NCBI RefSeq assembly: GCF_000516985.1
Contig: NW_006917100.1
Coordinates: 310,001-374,000 of the forward strand
DNA length: 64,000 nt
Origin: Pestalotiopsis fici W106-1
Taxonomy: Eukaryota > Ascomycota > Sordariomycetes > Amphisphaeriales > Sporocadaceae
Direction: 5' to 3'
Shown here: positions 45,701 to 55,239 of the stretch, piece after piece
Position numbering within the stretch: position 1 is the stretch's first letter
Layout of the letters: every line of letters starts with the position of its first letter
The notes under the pieces: generated by a model
The model's database searches: none
The model's input: the letters and a program-made list of their open reading frames with translations, nothing else
Told to the model about the DNA's origin: nothing
Program-made: the position numbers and the translations under genes

Positions 45701-45954
45701 TTTCAGACCACCAGAATCATTGCTAGAGGCTGGATCGAGATCCTCCTTGTTTTCTTGGGCGTTCAGGCGTGAGTGGCATTACGGAAAGGAATGGTGACGT
45801 AGCATGAAGCTTTATTGCGCGACACAGATGGCATTCGATTTGCATTTATACAGAGGGTCGCATTTATACCCCATACATGGGCTCAACGAACGAAGACTTG
45901 AAACTCAGTTCTAGCCCACGACCAACAATGGATCTATTTTGACCTTTACCAGCC

Positions 45955-47126
45955 CTAAGTGCTGGATAACTTTTTGAGCTCGTCTGCCACCTTGTCTACG
46001 GCTGTAGTCGCCTCTGAACTCCAAGGTGCCATTTGCAAGAAGCCATGAGTGAGTTCGGGGAAATGGTGCCAGTGGACCTGATTGCCAGCTTTTTGAAGTT
46101 TGCCAGCGTATTCGACACCAACGTCTCTCAGCGGGTCAAAGCCACAAGTGAACACTGCCGCCGGTGGAACACCTTTTAAATCGTCGGCTTTCTGCATACC
46201 TGGTGAAACGTACCTATGCCCGGGCGCGTAGCTTTGATTTGGCGCCCGAGGCAGATAGTGATCAGCAAAGGAGAATATTCCATTGCCTTTGATGAATCAG
46301 CCTTGGCTCTTTTGAGAGAAATATAATAATGGTTTTCGAGTCATTTGGCACTCACATTCGAGATAAAAGCCGGAATTATTCGTAGTGGCGGCGGGCGTAT
46401 CAAAAGGCAGCCTAGCCTCGGGGTACAGCAGAATCTGAGCCTTCATGGGCTTCTTGCCCTCGTCATGCATTCGAAGGGCCAAGGCAGCAGTCATGTTACC
46501 ACCGGCCGAGTCACCGCCACCAAGTACGCGGTCCCCATCGATTCCGCGTGATTCACCCTCGGGGCCTTGGGCCCAAGTAATAACGGCCTCATAGTCGTCG
46601 AGCTGGGTCGGGAATGGCCACTCTGGAGCCAGGTGATATTCAACGCCGATAGTCTGAAATAGTAATGGTGAGAAAATACACCGAGACTTTAAACAGCAAA
46701 TCAGACGCTTCTGTGCTCGGTTCTCACAATAATGTTTGCCTTTTCCGCCAACAACCTCAGACCATTCTCGAACTCATCGACGCTGCCAACGGTATAGCCG
46801 CCGCCGTGCATGTAGACGAGGGCGGGCACCTTGACGCTGCCCTTGGCCATGCCGCGGCGGCTGTCCTCGTAGTTCTGTGGGTAAAACAGGCGAATGGGCA
46901 CGGTGCCGTGCGGGCCGCCGACGCCGGCAAACTCGACGCGGCCAATGGGCGCGCGCAGCTTGTCGGGCAGCGCGTGGAAGCCAAAGACTTCTAGGTGGTG
47001 TCGTCGCTCCTGGTGAAAGTCTTCCTGTCCGCCCAGGTGCAGCGATGGGCGGTCCATGAGGAATTCCTTGATGGACCAGGCGAGCTCGGTACGGGTCCCG
47101 ACTTCTGGTATGGTATTGCCGTTCAT
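45955..47126 (-). CDS. HSL-type alpha/beta hydrolase (second)
   Basis: Esterase of the alpha/beta hydrolase fold-3 family, 342 residues. Exons are 47126-46728, 46653-46356 and 46286-45955. The oxyanion-hole motif is HGGGY (His107). EYHLAPEWPFP leads to the nucleophile elbow GGGDSAGGN (Ser182). The acid is the Asp in GFDPLRDVG and the base is the His in THGFLQM. The fold is close in length to bacterial HSL esterases, and there is no signal peptide. It is only distantly like the hydrolase at 26.3-27.7 kb, which has GISAGG and a basic tail, so they are not a recent duplication. It converges on FEN1. Substrate unknown. Confidence 0.9.
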
Positions 47127-48772
47127 CTTGGTGACTGAAGCTTGAAGATTGTTTTATGATATTGCTGGATATCTATGAAAGCTGATTTCTTCTGAAGATG
47201 GTAAATGGTCGCCCATCGATACATGGCATATATTTCAACATCATTAAGGACAATGCCCCTTTTAAATAGTCGATTATCTAAACTAGATATAAACGTCAAT
47301 ATGATTTCCAAGACCATCTCTGAAAGTATCGGTAACAGATGAATCTCCGCCTTGTGACGTTTATCATTTGAACATGGATAATTAACCCCCGTGGACGTCA
47401 AGTTGGTTGAGCTATCTTGTGCGGACCGGACCGAGCGGAACGGCGGTATTTTGTCTAGATCCCTAGAAGAAAGCTTATATTCCTAGTTGTGGTTGCCCGA
47501 TAATTGTATTTGCATGACCGACTACCGACTGAAAGGTCTTGTAGATGATCACATATTGTCAAGAAACAAATAAAAAAGCAATGGCCATTCATCGGGAGTC
47601 TACACATTTGTGACCCGGGACTCTTTTGATGCAGGCTTCTATAGATGCAAAAACAAAGCTGTAGGCGTATTCAATTTTCCGGCTTAGCAAGTGAATATTT
47701 TTTATTACTCGCAATCATTATAGGCCTGCAAACTATCATCAGTCGAATTATCTCACCGGAGAGCCTGCTGCATCGGCTCAATCAGTACGACGGGCGGTTG
47801 GCATAGTCTTGACGTCTTGACACTTGTATACATGGTCTTGGTGCGGAGACCCTACACCCAATACATGTGAAACACGGTCATAACAATCGGAACTGAGCAG
47901 TTGTGCTAGACTCCCAAGCTTGGCACCTAACCGCGCGTTTTCTGATACAAACGTTTTGCCAGGTGTTTGGACTTGTTCGGGCTTATGCTCTGACTCTGCC
48001 AATTAGTCAGTCATGGGACTCTTGGTTACAAAGTACCGACCTACGGTAACCTACCTACCGTTCCTGTCAGCATCAGCTCCCTCCCCTCAAACCCGCGGGT
48101 GGCCAATAAAGCAACACAGCCCCCAAAAGTGCACTTTGAGATTTGATGGAGGGCCTCTATGGCTGAAATTACATGCCAGTTTTACAGAGCCTCGCCCTAA
48201 TGAGTCAACGGTGAGGGCCTGGGCCAATACAAACCATGACCCCTCGGGATCATGTTCTCTCAGTGTGCGACGCACCCTACACCTCTTTGATCAATACATT
48301 GGTACACTGCCCGGCTACAAAAGCCGACCTGCAAAACACCACCTTTGCGTGCGTGGCTTATGACGCCCCCTTTGGAGGCAGTGCGGATGACGAAAACGTG
48401 GTTATTGGGCGGGCGGCTGATCCTCAAGTGACAACGCATTCATTTGGTTCACCGAAAATATGATTATCTGTCTGGTTAGTCAAGAGTAATCTGTATGCAG
48501 AGGTATCGTGACCATTGGGAGGGACCGGTTTCGTGGTGGTATTATATACAATGATTGCCCTGCATTTGACCTCTGCCCTGAACTTGCATCCGTATCCACT
48601 CTCTCTGCACACGACAATATTACAGCCTCGTCGTTTAAACCCTGAATAATATTGATCTTGGTCTTGTCCGATCAGGATCCGACACATTCATTTGTTGTTG
48701 TTCTTGAATACCCTTGCCTCACCGAGGAAACTCGCTCGAGGGAAACCTCCCGAAACTCTGTCTTACCAAAGA
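47127..48772. other. Intergenic, no supported gene
   Basis: 1.6 kb of upstream sequence. ORFs at 47778-48002 minus, 48013-48363 plus and 48236-48463 plus are within chance length, and at least the first lacks ATG. Confidence 0.5.
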
Positions 48773-49309
48773 ATGCCGTACTACTATTCGTCCGGTCAAG
48801 ACTACACATACGCGCCCGGCGACGCCCTGGTCAAGAAAGTATACCGCAATATTGACCGCGCCGGCAACCACCATCATCACCACAACCACCATGGCCACCA
48901 CTCGTCGTCGTCTTCTCATCGTCGCCACGGCAAGCAGACCATCGTCAATGACGGCACCATGGTTATCGACAGCGACTCGCTGCGCCAAGTCGACTCGGTC
49001 ATTTATAACCGATCGGGCTCGACCATGTACCTGACTGACCAGCACTACTGGTCTTCTTCGTCGTCCTCCTCCTCATCATCATCATCAGGGGGCGCAAACA
49101 AGTCGTACTACTATGGCTCCTCTTCGCGGCCGTCGTACTACAACAGCTCGGGCCTGCATACCTGTCGAGGATGCAGCTGGCAGCGGGAGCTCATTGGGGG
49201 CTACTGCCGCGACTGCATCGAGTTCAAGTCTGGGCCGCGGGTTGTCGAAGTCAAGGAGAATCGTCGGGTGCTAGGTGGCCCCGAGAGACGGTTGCTCCAC
49301 TACCGGTAG
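48773..49309 (+). CDS. His/Ser-rich protein with C-terminal CxxC pair
   Basis: A 178-residue single-exon protein. It starts with a Tyr-rich segment (MPYYYSSGQDYTYAPGD). A His-rich tract (about 35-50, HHHHHNHHGHH) comes next, then a predicted strand-rich stretch (KQTIVNDGTMVIDSDSLRQV). A Ser run of a dozen residues is followed by Tyr/Ser-rich sequence. The end is ordered: CRGC, ten residues, CRDC, which would bind one zinc, then a basic EVKENRRVLGGPERR tail. No signal peptide. The upstream in-frame start at 48692 was rejected because it gives an unrelated leader. I know no family with this arrangement. Metal binding by both the His tract and the Cys pairs is plausible; function unknown. Confidence 0.75.
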   Translation: MPYYYSSGQDYTYAPGDALVKKVYRNIDRAGNHHHHHNHHGHHSSSSSHRRHGKQTIVNDGTMVIDSDSLRQVDSVIYNRSGSTMYLTDQHYWSSSSSSSSSSSSGGANKSYYYGSSSRPSYYNSSGLHTCRGCSWQRELIGGYCRDCIEFKSGPRVVEVKENRRVLGGPERRLLHYR

Positions 49310-50191
49310 ATGTCAATGGTCTGGGTTATCATTATGTATTATTTCTTACGTTGAACTTGGGGCACTCCTGGCGCCAGAGTTAGTCGGCATGAATTTTCGT
49401 GGAAACGCGGTCAGATTCTAGATTGTATCCGGATACCTTGAGGCATCAAGACCCTCTTTTGAAAACGAATTTCAATATTATTACTAGATAGATAGTTCTA
49501 CTTTATTTATTTTGCAAATCTGATATCCACATCAACGCAGATATAACGACCTTTGCCGTGAATGTCCCATGAAGTAAGGGTCACAAAAAAGTTCAGGTCT
49601 AACTATCCAATAATTCTAATCGAAATCGGTCGAATGGACAGTCAACCCATGTCAACGTCAATGCAGCGGCTTGAATACCTACATAAGTAGGGCATGTTTA
49701 AGAAGACCAGTATCGACATCAGCATCTTTATGCATATTGGCAGTTGGATAATAGACGCAAGGGCACATGAGTATACGAGGTCTGAAGAGATCGGAATGAA
49801 AAAAAAAAGGAGGTGAAAAAGGAAAAAGGGAGGCAACTCGGAGGATCGAACAAAAAGACTGGGGGAGGGCGAACCCAGCCAGAGAGAGAGTTAGGAATAC
49901 AAGATTCCTCGGAGCGAAGAGAATACCACTACACCACTGTGACCTGTGGTTAAATGGTCAAGAGCTATTACTTTATTTTGCCTTATAAAGGATAACTGGT
50001 TTGAATTGGACAGATCATCTAGGTTCGTGGCCCCCCGAGCCACAGGAAAAGTTTGATGCAATTATGATTCGAAAACGCTAGAGTCCATTCAACGTCACGA
50101 GTATGGCTCGCGGTCCAAGCTCGGTTTGCCTCCATATGCCGACCAAAGTAGATTCGGGGTTTCACTAAAAAGGTTTTTCACGCTCAATATC
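49310..50191. other. Intergenic with tRNA-like relic
   Basis: 882 bases. Around 49868-49945 on the minus strand there is a tRNA-like 5' part: GGTCACAGTGGTGTAGTGGTATTC with a good A box, then GGGTTCG. The T-arm is broken and no matching acceptor strand TGTGACC follows. It is probably a decayed tRNA. Nothing else is supported. Confidence 0.4.
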
Positions 50192-51199
50192 TCATGCCAG
50201 CAATGATTGTGCCGCAAAGTCGACCTCCTCAGCAGTTCCGCAGATCAAACCACCCCGCTCGTCTGTGTCTTTGGACGACTTGGAGAGAATATCGCTCCCG
50301 TCGACAGGGTCGACAGCCTTGCCACCAGCGCACTCCACAATGAGAGCCAACGGAAAGAGTTCGTAGAGGCGGCGCAGCTTGGCCTTGCTGGCCGCAGTGA
50401 CGGGCGAGACGTATAAGCCGTGACTCTTGACGAGGGCATGGACAACGTCGGGCACGAGGCCACCGCTGTATCGCAGCGTGTACTTGTTGGAGATGTAGTG
50501 GTTGACCAGCGCGGCGTACTTGCTGTCTTCGGCGGCCGCACGTAGGTTGGCTGGAGCAAAGTAACGCGTCTTGAAGGGCGGTGATGCCTGGAGGCGCACG
50601 CTTTCTCGAATCACCTGGCAGTCCTGAACGCCTTGCTCGCCCACACCAACCTCGATACAGACTCCCTCTGCTCCTGGCACCCGCAGTGCAATGATGGCTG
50701 TCGTACGAGGACCGTATACGCCTAATACGGCCGCGACTTGTCGAGTTGCTGGCGCCTGGTGCAGAGCACTTAGACCCTCCCAGATGCCGATAATGGTGCC
50801 AACGGACCAATTGGGGGCAATGATGGAGCTTCCGTCCAGGGGGTCAAAGGCAAAGGTGTACTGCTCGCCGGCAGAAGCGGCAGTGGCATCCTCGCCCTCA
50901 CGGGTTGATCGCTCAACTGGCTCCTCCTCGCTGCTCGCGGTGACGACGGCGGGGCACTTGGCCGCGGCCGCACGGACAATGTTCTCGGCCGCGACATCGA
51001 CGTTGAGCTGGTCATCACCAAAGGCGTTGGCGCTGCCGGCCAGCGCGACCTGGTGCGAGGACCGCAGCGACTTTGCAATGGCGGCAATGCCGTCCACAAT
51101 GGCGGGCAGCACCGAGGAACATAATGCCTCGTATGAGCCCGCTGGAACCTTGGACCGGAGAAGGGACTCTAGGCCCGCTGGTGGAGAAGTGCCTGACAT
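50192..51199 (-). CDS. Sedoheptulose/fructose bisphosphatase-like phosphatase
   Basis: Class I FBPase-superfamily enzyme, 335 residues, single exon. The metal-binding motif is FDPLDGSSIIAPNWSVGTI. Its residues after DGSS resemble sedoheptulose-1,7-bisphosphatase (SIVDTNFTVGTI-type) more than gluconeogenic FBPase (SSNIDANVSVGT). Later blocks fit too: YFAPANLR, YTLRYSGGLVPDVVHAL and LFPLALIVECAGGKAVDPVDGSDI. The Met at 51199 is the first ATG; the open frame extends further only with TTG. SBPase-like genes occur in many fungi outside photosynthesis. A role in non-oxidative pentose phosphate or riboneogenesis chemistry is likely, but substrate preference is unproven. Divergent from the F-box gene. 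Confidence 0.82.
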   Translation of the reverse strand: MSGTSPPAGLESLLRSKVPAGSYEALCSSVLPAIVDGIAAIAKSLRSSHQVALAGSANAFGDDQLNVDVAAENIVRAAAAKCPAVVTASSEEEPVERSTREGEDATAASAGEQYTFAFDPLDGSSIIAPNWSVGTIIGIWEGLSALHQAPATRQVAAVLGVYGPRTTAIIALRVPGAEGVCIEVGVGEQGVQDCQVIRESVRLQASPPFKTRYFAPANLRAAAEDSKYAALVNHYISNKYTLRYSGGLVPDVVHALVKSHGLYVSPVTAASKAKLRRLYELFPLALIVECAGGKAVDPVDGSDILSKSSKDTDERGGLICGTAEEVDFAAQSLLA

Positions 51200-51961
51200 T
51201 TTTTTAATTGCCGCAACTCGGTTTGGAGCGTACTTGAACAAAGAGTATAAGCAGCGAAGTTGACAATGTTAGTCTTGTCAAAGGTGAATGGATTTTATTT
51301 TATTTCCAAGTGTCTGCCGTCTTTTGAGCCAATGATGAAAGAGGGAAGAGCTGCATTTGGCAATCCAACTAGTGAGGGTCCAGGGCTGAGAAATGACGTT
51401 ACTCGACGCTATTTAAATTGGGTACAAAGGACGACGATCTTGTGGTATTTTTGTGTACACTTTTACCAAGTTTCATGAATAAATCAATTTCACTTCTGCC
51501 AAGTACAAGTTTCAATAGGAATGTCGTTTACGTGTCATATCAAGTGTTGTAACATGTTGACTTCTTACCATTCTCGTGCTGCCGTTAAGCCAGCAGCAGT
51601 CATTAATCATAGGTCAACAAAAGTTGGATTATTCTTCCCAGTTGACAGAAGGTGCCAGAGATATGAACGTCAAAGTGAAGAATGCCTTCCTCTTGTAGTA
51701 TAGGTGCCGTTCTTGACTTGAAGTGTCGTTTGTGTTAATCGCAGTTTCTCCATAGGTACCTTCTCACTGGACACAGACTCCATTTTCAACCTTGGGCAGT
51801 GAACCGAGCAACAACTGATCTTCAAGCTGCACCTCCATGATTCTTGGATACTTTTATATTCAAGCTTTGCAAATTATCTCCTTATCGGAGAGATCACTGC
51901 CCCTCTAGTCAATATTTATTCAGACAAGCCCACTACAACGCTCCGACACAACTAGTAAATA
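51200..51961. other. Divergent promoter, SBPase-like and F-box genes
   Basis: 762 bases between divergent starts; no recognised element. Confidence 0.4.
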
Positions 51962-53104
51962 ATGTTTCATCGGGACAACATCGATGCCAGCCCCCTCGAG
52001 TCACTCCCCGTGGAGCTATTGTTGATGATAGTGTACGAATTCAACAACCCGCGCGATATTTTTTCCTTGATGAGATCATCTCGCCGGCTACATGTCGTCT
52101 ACCGGGCGCACATGCCCGAGTTTGTCAAACACTTCATGATCCTCTTGGTCGGCGAAGACCTCTACAAGATTGGTATAATGGCAGTGGAATCACGCTACGT
52201 GCTTCCAGGGAATCACGAGAGCCTTGCAGCATTCTTTCAAAACCACGTCCACCACCGAGACCTCGACAGGAGTATGTACACATGGGCCATTTATCGCGAA
52301 CTAAAGTCCTTGAACAAGAAGGTTGTCAAACTAAAAGGACGCGCCCAGCATTGGATACCCATCTACTTGGGTTTCTTTGGCCTTGGTGGAATTGAAGTCG
52401 AGGAAGAATCGCTGACCGAGCACAATCGAAAATTGAGAGGCTACTACATGGTGGGAACGGCACGAAACCTATTCAACATCCCCAGCATGAGAGATCGCAG
52501 CGAGCTTGATGCCTTGGGACTAGGCCCCTGGATCGAGAGGTTCTAGGGAAACTTTTCGCCCGGAGAGAGAAAAGTGGCGACATGCGGCGTGGCGCTTTGG
52601 CTTCACTTGAATTGTTTCGAGTACGTGTTTAAAGATGCAAATCTGCTGTGCGACAGAATTTGGGCCGCCAGAGGACCACCAGATGCAGACTTCATTGCCC
52701 ACACAAGCTCAATTGGATTGGAGGCCTTGTGGCAATTCAGAGACGGAAAGGGCAGATTCCCGTGGGTTGCGCATCATCGTGACAGGAAAGCATTATATCC
52801 ACATGCTCCTGCTTGGCCAGGGTTGGGTCCTCCGGAGATGAACAGCCGGGACACTGAGCCTTACTTTTCAGACGATACAAGTTCCATGAATGAGCTCACG
52901 CATTCTTGGACAAGTGAGGAATGGATTTCATTCTTTGGGCTGTCAGAAACTCGTGACATAGTCCACCCTCGACTGTTTGAAATGGTTGGCTCCATCCTGG
53001 ACGAGGAAAAATTGAACGACCTACGCATAATGCAATCCCAGACACCTGGTAGTTGGTTCCCCCTTTGGCATTCGGTTTCAACCATATATAAACTCATGGA
53101 ATAA
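51962..53104 (+). CDS. F-box protein interrupted by in-frame UAG
   Basis: An N-terminal F-box (about residues 10-50: SPLESLPVELLLMIVYEF, DIFSLMRSSRRLH) would recruit substrates to an SCF ubiquitin ligase. After codon 194 the frame meets TAG (52544-52546), then stays open for another 185 codons to TAG at 53104. The second part looks like the continuation: a helical region (GVALWLHLNCFEYVFKDAN) and Trp-rich acidic sequence common in fungal F-box proteins of unknown target. No intron can remove the stop; the only nearby GT/AG pair is 35 bases. The gene may be a pseudogene, a truncated protein, or a full 380-residue protein made when UAG is edited to UGG or read through. Stop and flanks form a 9-bp hairpin with UAG in the loop. 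Confidence 0.7.
52534..52558 (+). promoter_or_regulatory. RNA hairpin with UAG in its loop
   Basis: In the transcript, 52534-52542 pairs with 52550-52558: nine consecutive pairs, two of them G-U. They enclose a 7-base loop, CUAGGGA, with the A of UAG third in the loop. It is drawn by eye and no folding energy was computed. Confidence 0.5.
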
Positions 53105-53399
53105 ATAGGCCATGGAAAAGGAGCATCCCACGATGATGGCAAACAATTTCTTTTCATTCAGCTATCGTATTGAAAATTATACTTTAAGTTCAATAAAACC
53201 TCTCGCCTATTGGAACTGAGGACAAGCTACGTGCACTCGACGTTGCCAATTCTATTGAACACAAAGAATCGCCAATGCAACCATGAACAAGCCGGTTGAC
53301 AAAACGAATCATTTTTCAGATGCCTCTTGTACCCATGAGCCCAAGTAGGTTAACCACCTTGGGGCAAAAAAAGCCAAGGAAGTAGCAAAAATATTGAAT
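53105..53399. other. Spacer between F-box gene and tRNA-Phe
   Basis: Just under 300 bases. A T run at about 53388-53392 (on the minus strand) is the likely Pol III terminator of the tRNA. Confidence 0.5.
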
Positions 53400-53492
53400 T
53401 GTCGCTTCTGTGGATCGAACACAGTGCCTCCAGATATCGTTCCTGAAGTTTGGAGCTTCAGTCTGGCGCTCTCCCAAGTGAGCTAAAGCGAC
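53400..53492 (-). tRNA. tRNA-Phe(GAA) with intron
   Basis: Read from 53492 down. Acceptor GTCGCTT pairs with AAGCGAC and the discriminator is A. The D-arm is TAGCTCACTTGGGAGAGC. The anticodon stem is CCAGA/TCTGG with loop CTGAAG..A carrying anticodon GAA. The variable loop is AGGCA, and the T-arm is CTGTG-TTCGATC-CACAG. An intron of about 19 bases sits at the canonical site one base 3' of the anticodon, as in yeast tRNA-Phe. The A box (TAGCTCACTTGG) and B box (GTTCGATCC) are both present. A T-rich terminator lies within 15 bases downstream. All stems close, so it is a functional gene. Confidence 0.93.
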
Positions 53493-54183
53493 TTTTTCTA
53501 GTCAGGTTGATTGTGGACGATTGCACCCGAAGTTGGTCGTCTCGCGGTTCCAAACCACAAACTGCAAGATGCTGGTTGTGGTGAACTGATACCGCTGAGA
53601 TTGAAAGCCTTGAGATGCAAGTGAACACTTCCTGATTGATGAATATCGACGTCTTTAATTGGTCCCATGTAGACAGCTGTCTTTAGCTCTCCATAGTCGT
53701 GCAATGATTTTTCGTCTCGTAACCTACCGGCCTGAGTCCGAGATGGAAAATTGGTCATTGTGAAATGGCTTTGTCAGAATGGGGGCGGAGTCGAGTCTTG
53801 AGAGGGGAAAACGCCGTGGAAGTCCACGGCGCCGGATCGCCGCTCAAAATGGTTTAGCTCACAGTGGGATGTGGGGACTTTGCATACACGGACAAGTCGT
53901 CGCAACTCCACGGACATGTGATGACTGATGTTGTACGACAAGAACACTGCCGTTATCTGACAAAATTGCTTTTTCGGGACGCTTCATGGTCAAAGGGTGG
54001 AATTTGAAATCAAGTTCTAGAACGCGCATCAATCGACATGATGGACCTGTATATAAGCTCCAGGTTGACTTTGGATAAGATGACTTGATGCCAGAGTCCA
54101 ACAATCATATATGAATATCATCATCATTGAACAACCTAACTTTTGAATTACCTATAAATTTGAATTAAAACTTGCAATAAATA
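53493..54183. other. Intergenic, MDR gene promoter
   Basis: 691 bases. TATATAA at 54050-54056, 128 bases before the MDR start codon, is a credible TATA box. A perfect 9-bp inverted repeat (53812-53820 with 53823-53831, CGCCGTGGA and its complement around AG) could form a cruciform or bind a dimeric factor. No gene. Confidence 0.5.
54050..54056 (+). promoter_or_regulatory. TATA box candidate of the MDR gene
   Basis: TATATAA lies 128 bases upstream of the start at 54184. Genes with TATA boxes in fungi tend to be inducible, which would fit a reductase of accessory metabolism. Confidence 0.45.
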
Positions 54184-55239
54184 ATGTCTTCAGTCGAGTC
54201 CAACCGCGCAGCCTGGCTTGTGGGCGAGGGCGTTAACCCCCTCGAGGTCCGACCGGGACCTGACCAGACCAAGCCAGAGGCAGGCGAAGTTATTATCAAA
54301 GTAGCAGCAGTTGCCATCAACCCATCCGAGCCGATTGTGCAAGACAAGCCTGTGATACCTCTGGCCTACCCACACGTTCTGGGCAGCGACATTGCCGGCA
54401 CCGTCGCCAAGGTCGGCTCAGGCGTCACCCGCTTCCAGGTTGGCGATCGCGTCATTGGGCACTGTCTGGGTCTCGTGCACGGCGGCGCCCGGCATGGAGG
54501 TTTCCAGGAGTACACCGCCTGTCTCGAGGCCGGCGTGGCAAAGATCCCCGACAGCCTGTCGTTTGAGCAAGCCGCTGTGCTGCCCCTCAGCATCTCGACG
54601 AGCTCCGTTGCGCTGTACGAGCACCTGAAGCTGCGCGAGCCCGCCGTTGAGCTCGGCGGACAGAAAACGGGCAATGAAGCCGTGCTCATCTGGGGCGGCG
54701 CCACGTCGATTGGGTGCTCGGCCATCCAGCTCGCCGTTGCCTCGGGCTACAAGGTCGTGACCACGGCCAGCACCAAGAACCACGGCTTTGTGCGGTCACT
54801 AGTCGCAACCGGCGCCGAGGACGTGACCGTCTTTGACTATGCCGACGCCGATATCACGACCAGGATTATTTCCCACTTCAAGGACGCCGGACTGGCGTTT
54901 GCCGGCGCGTACGACTGCATCAGCAAACCAGATACGGTGCGCGTGTGCGCCGACGTGGCGGCCACATTTGGCTCCAAGCTCGTATCTGTCGTCTTGTTTG
55001 GCGTCGAGAGCCCCCGTCCAGATGTCGAGGTGCCCACCGTGTGGTCCACCAATGCCGTGCTGACCCCCGAGGGCAGCGGGCGCGTCTGGGAAAAGTTCGT
55101 GCCCGGGGCGCTGATCAGCGGGACGCTCAAGGCCAAGCCGGAGCCGCAGGTTGTGGGTAAAGGTCTGGGGCAGATTCAGGATGCGATGAATACGTATAAA
55201 AAGGGCGTCAGTGCGACGAAGATTGTTGTCACTTTGTGA
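54184..55239 (+). CDS. MDR-family zinc-less enoyl/quinone reductase
   Basis: Medium-chain dehydrogenase/reductase, 351 residues, single exon. It resembles the quinone-oxidoreductase and trans-acting enoyl reductase (ToxD/LovC-like) branch. The GroES-like N-terminal half has AINPSEPIVQ and HVLGSDIAGTVAKVGSGVTRFQVGDRV. The cysteine/histidine catalytic zinc ligands of alcohol dehydrogenases are absent. The Rossmann half begins at EAVLIWGGATSIGCSAIQLA, a dinucleotide-binding G-x-x-S/T-x-x-G loop fitting NADPH. Cytosolic, no targeting signal. No polyketide synthase gene lies in the window, so a trans-ER role in a cluster is not supported here; general enone or quinone reduction is the safer reading. 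Confidence 0.85.
   Translation: MSSVESNRAAWLVGEGVNPLEVRPGPDQTKPEAGEVIIKVAAVAINPSEPIVQDKPVIPLAYPHVLGSDIAGTVAKVGSGVTRFQVGDRVIGHCLGLVHGGARHGGFQEYTACLEAGVAKIPDSLSFEQAAVLPLSISTSSVALYEHLKLREPAVELGGQKTGNEAVLIWGGATSIGCSAIQLAVASGYKVVTTASTKNHGFVRSLVATGAEDVTVFDYADADITTRIISHFKDAGLAFAGAYDCISKPDTVRVCADVAATFGSKLVSVVLFGVESPRPDVEVPTVWSTNAVLTPEGSGRVWEKFVPGALISGTLKAKPEPQVVGKGLGQIQDAMNTYKKGVSATKIVVTL

Noticed and set aside
51962..53104. Genetic code reassignment of UAG to explain interrupted genes
   Set aside because: Many intact genes in the window end in UAG at the place expected from homology, so UAG is a normal stop here.
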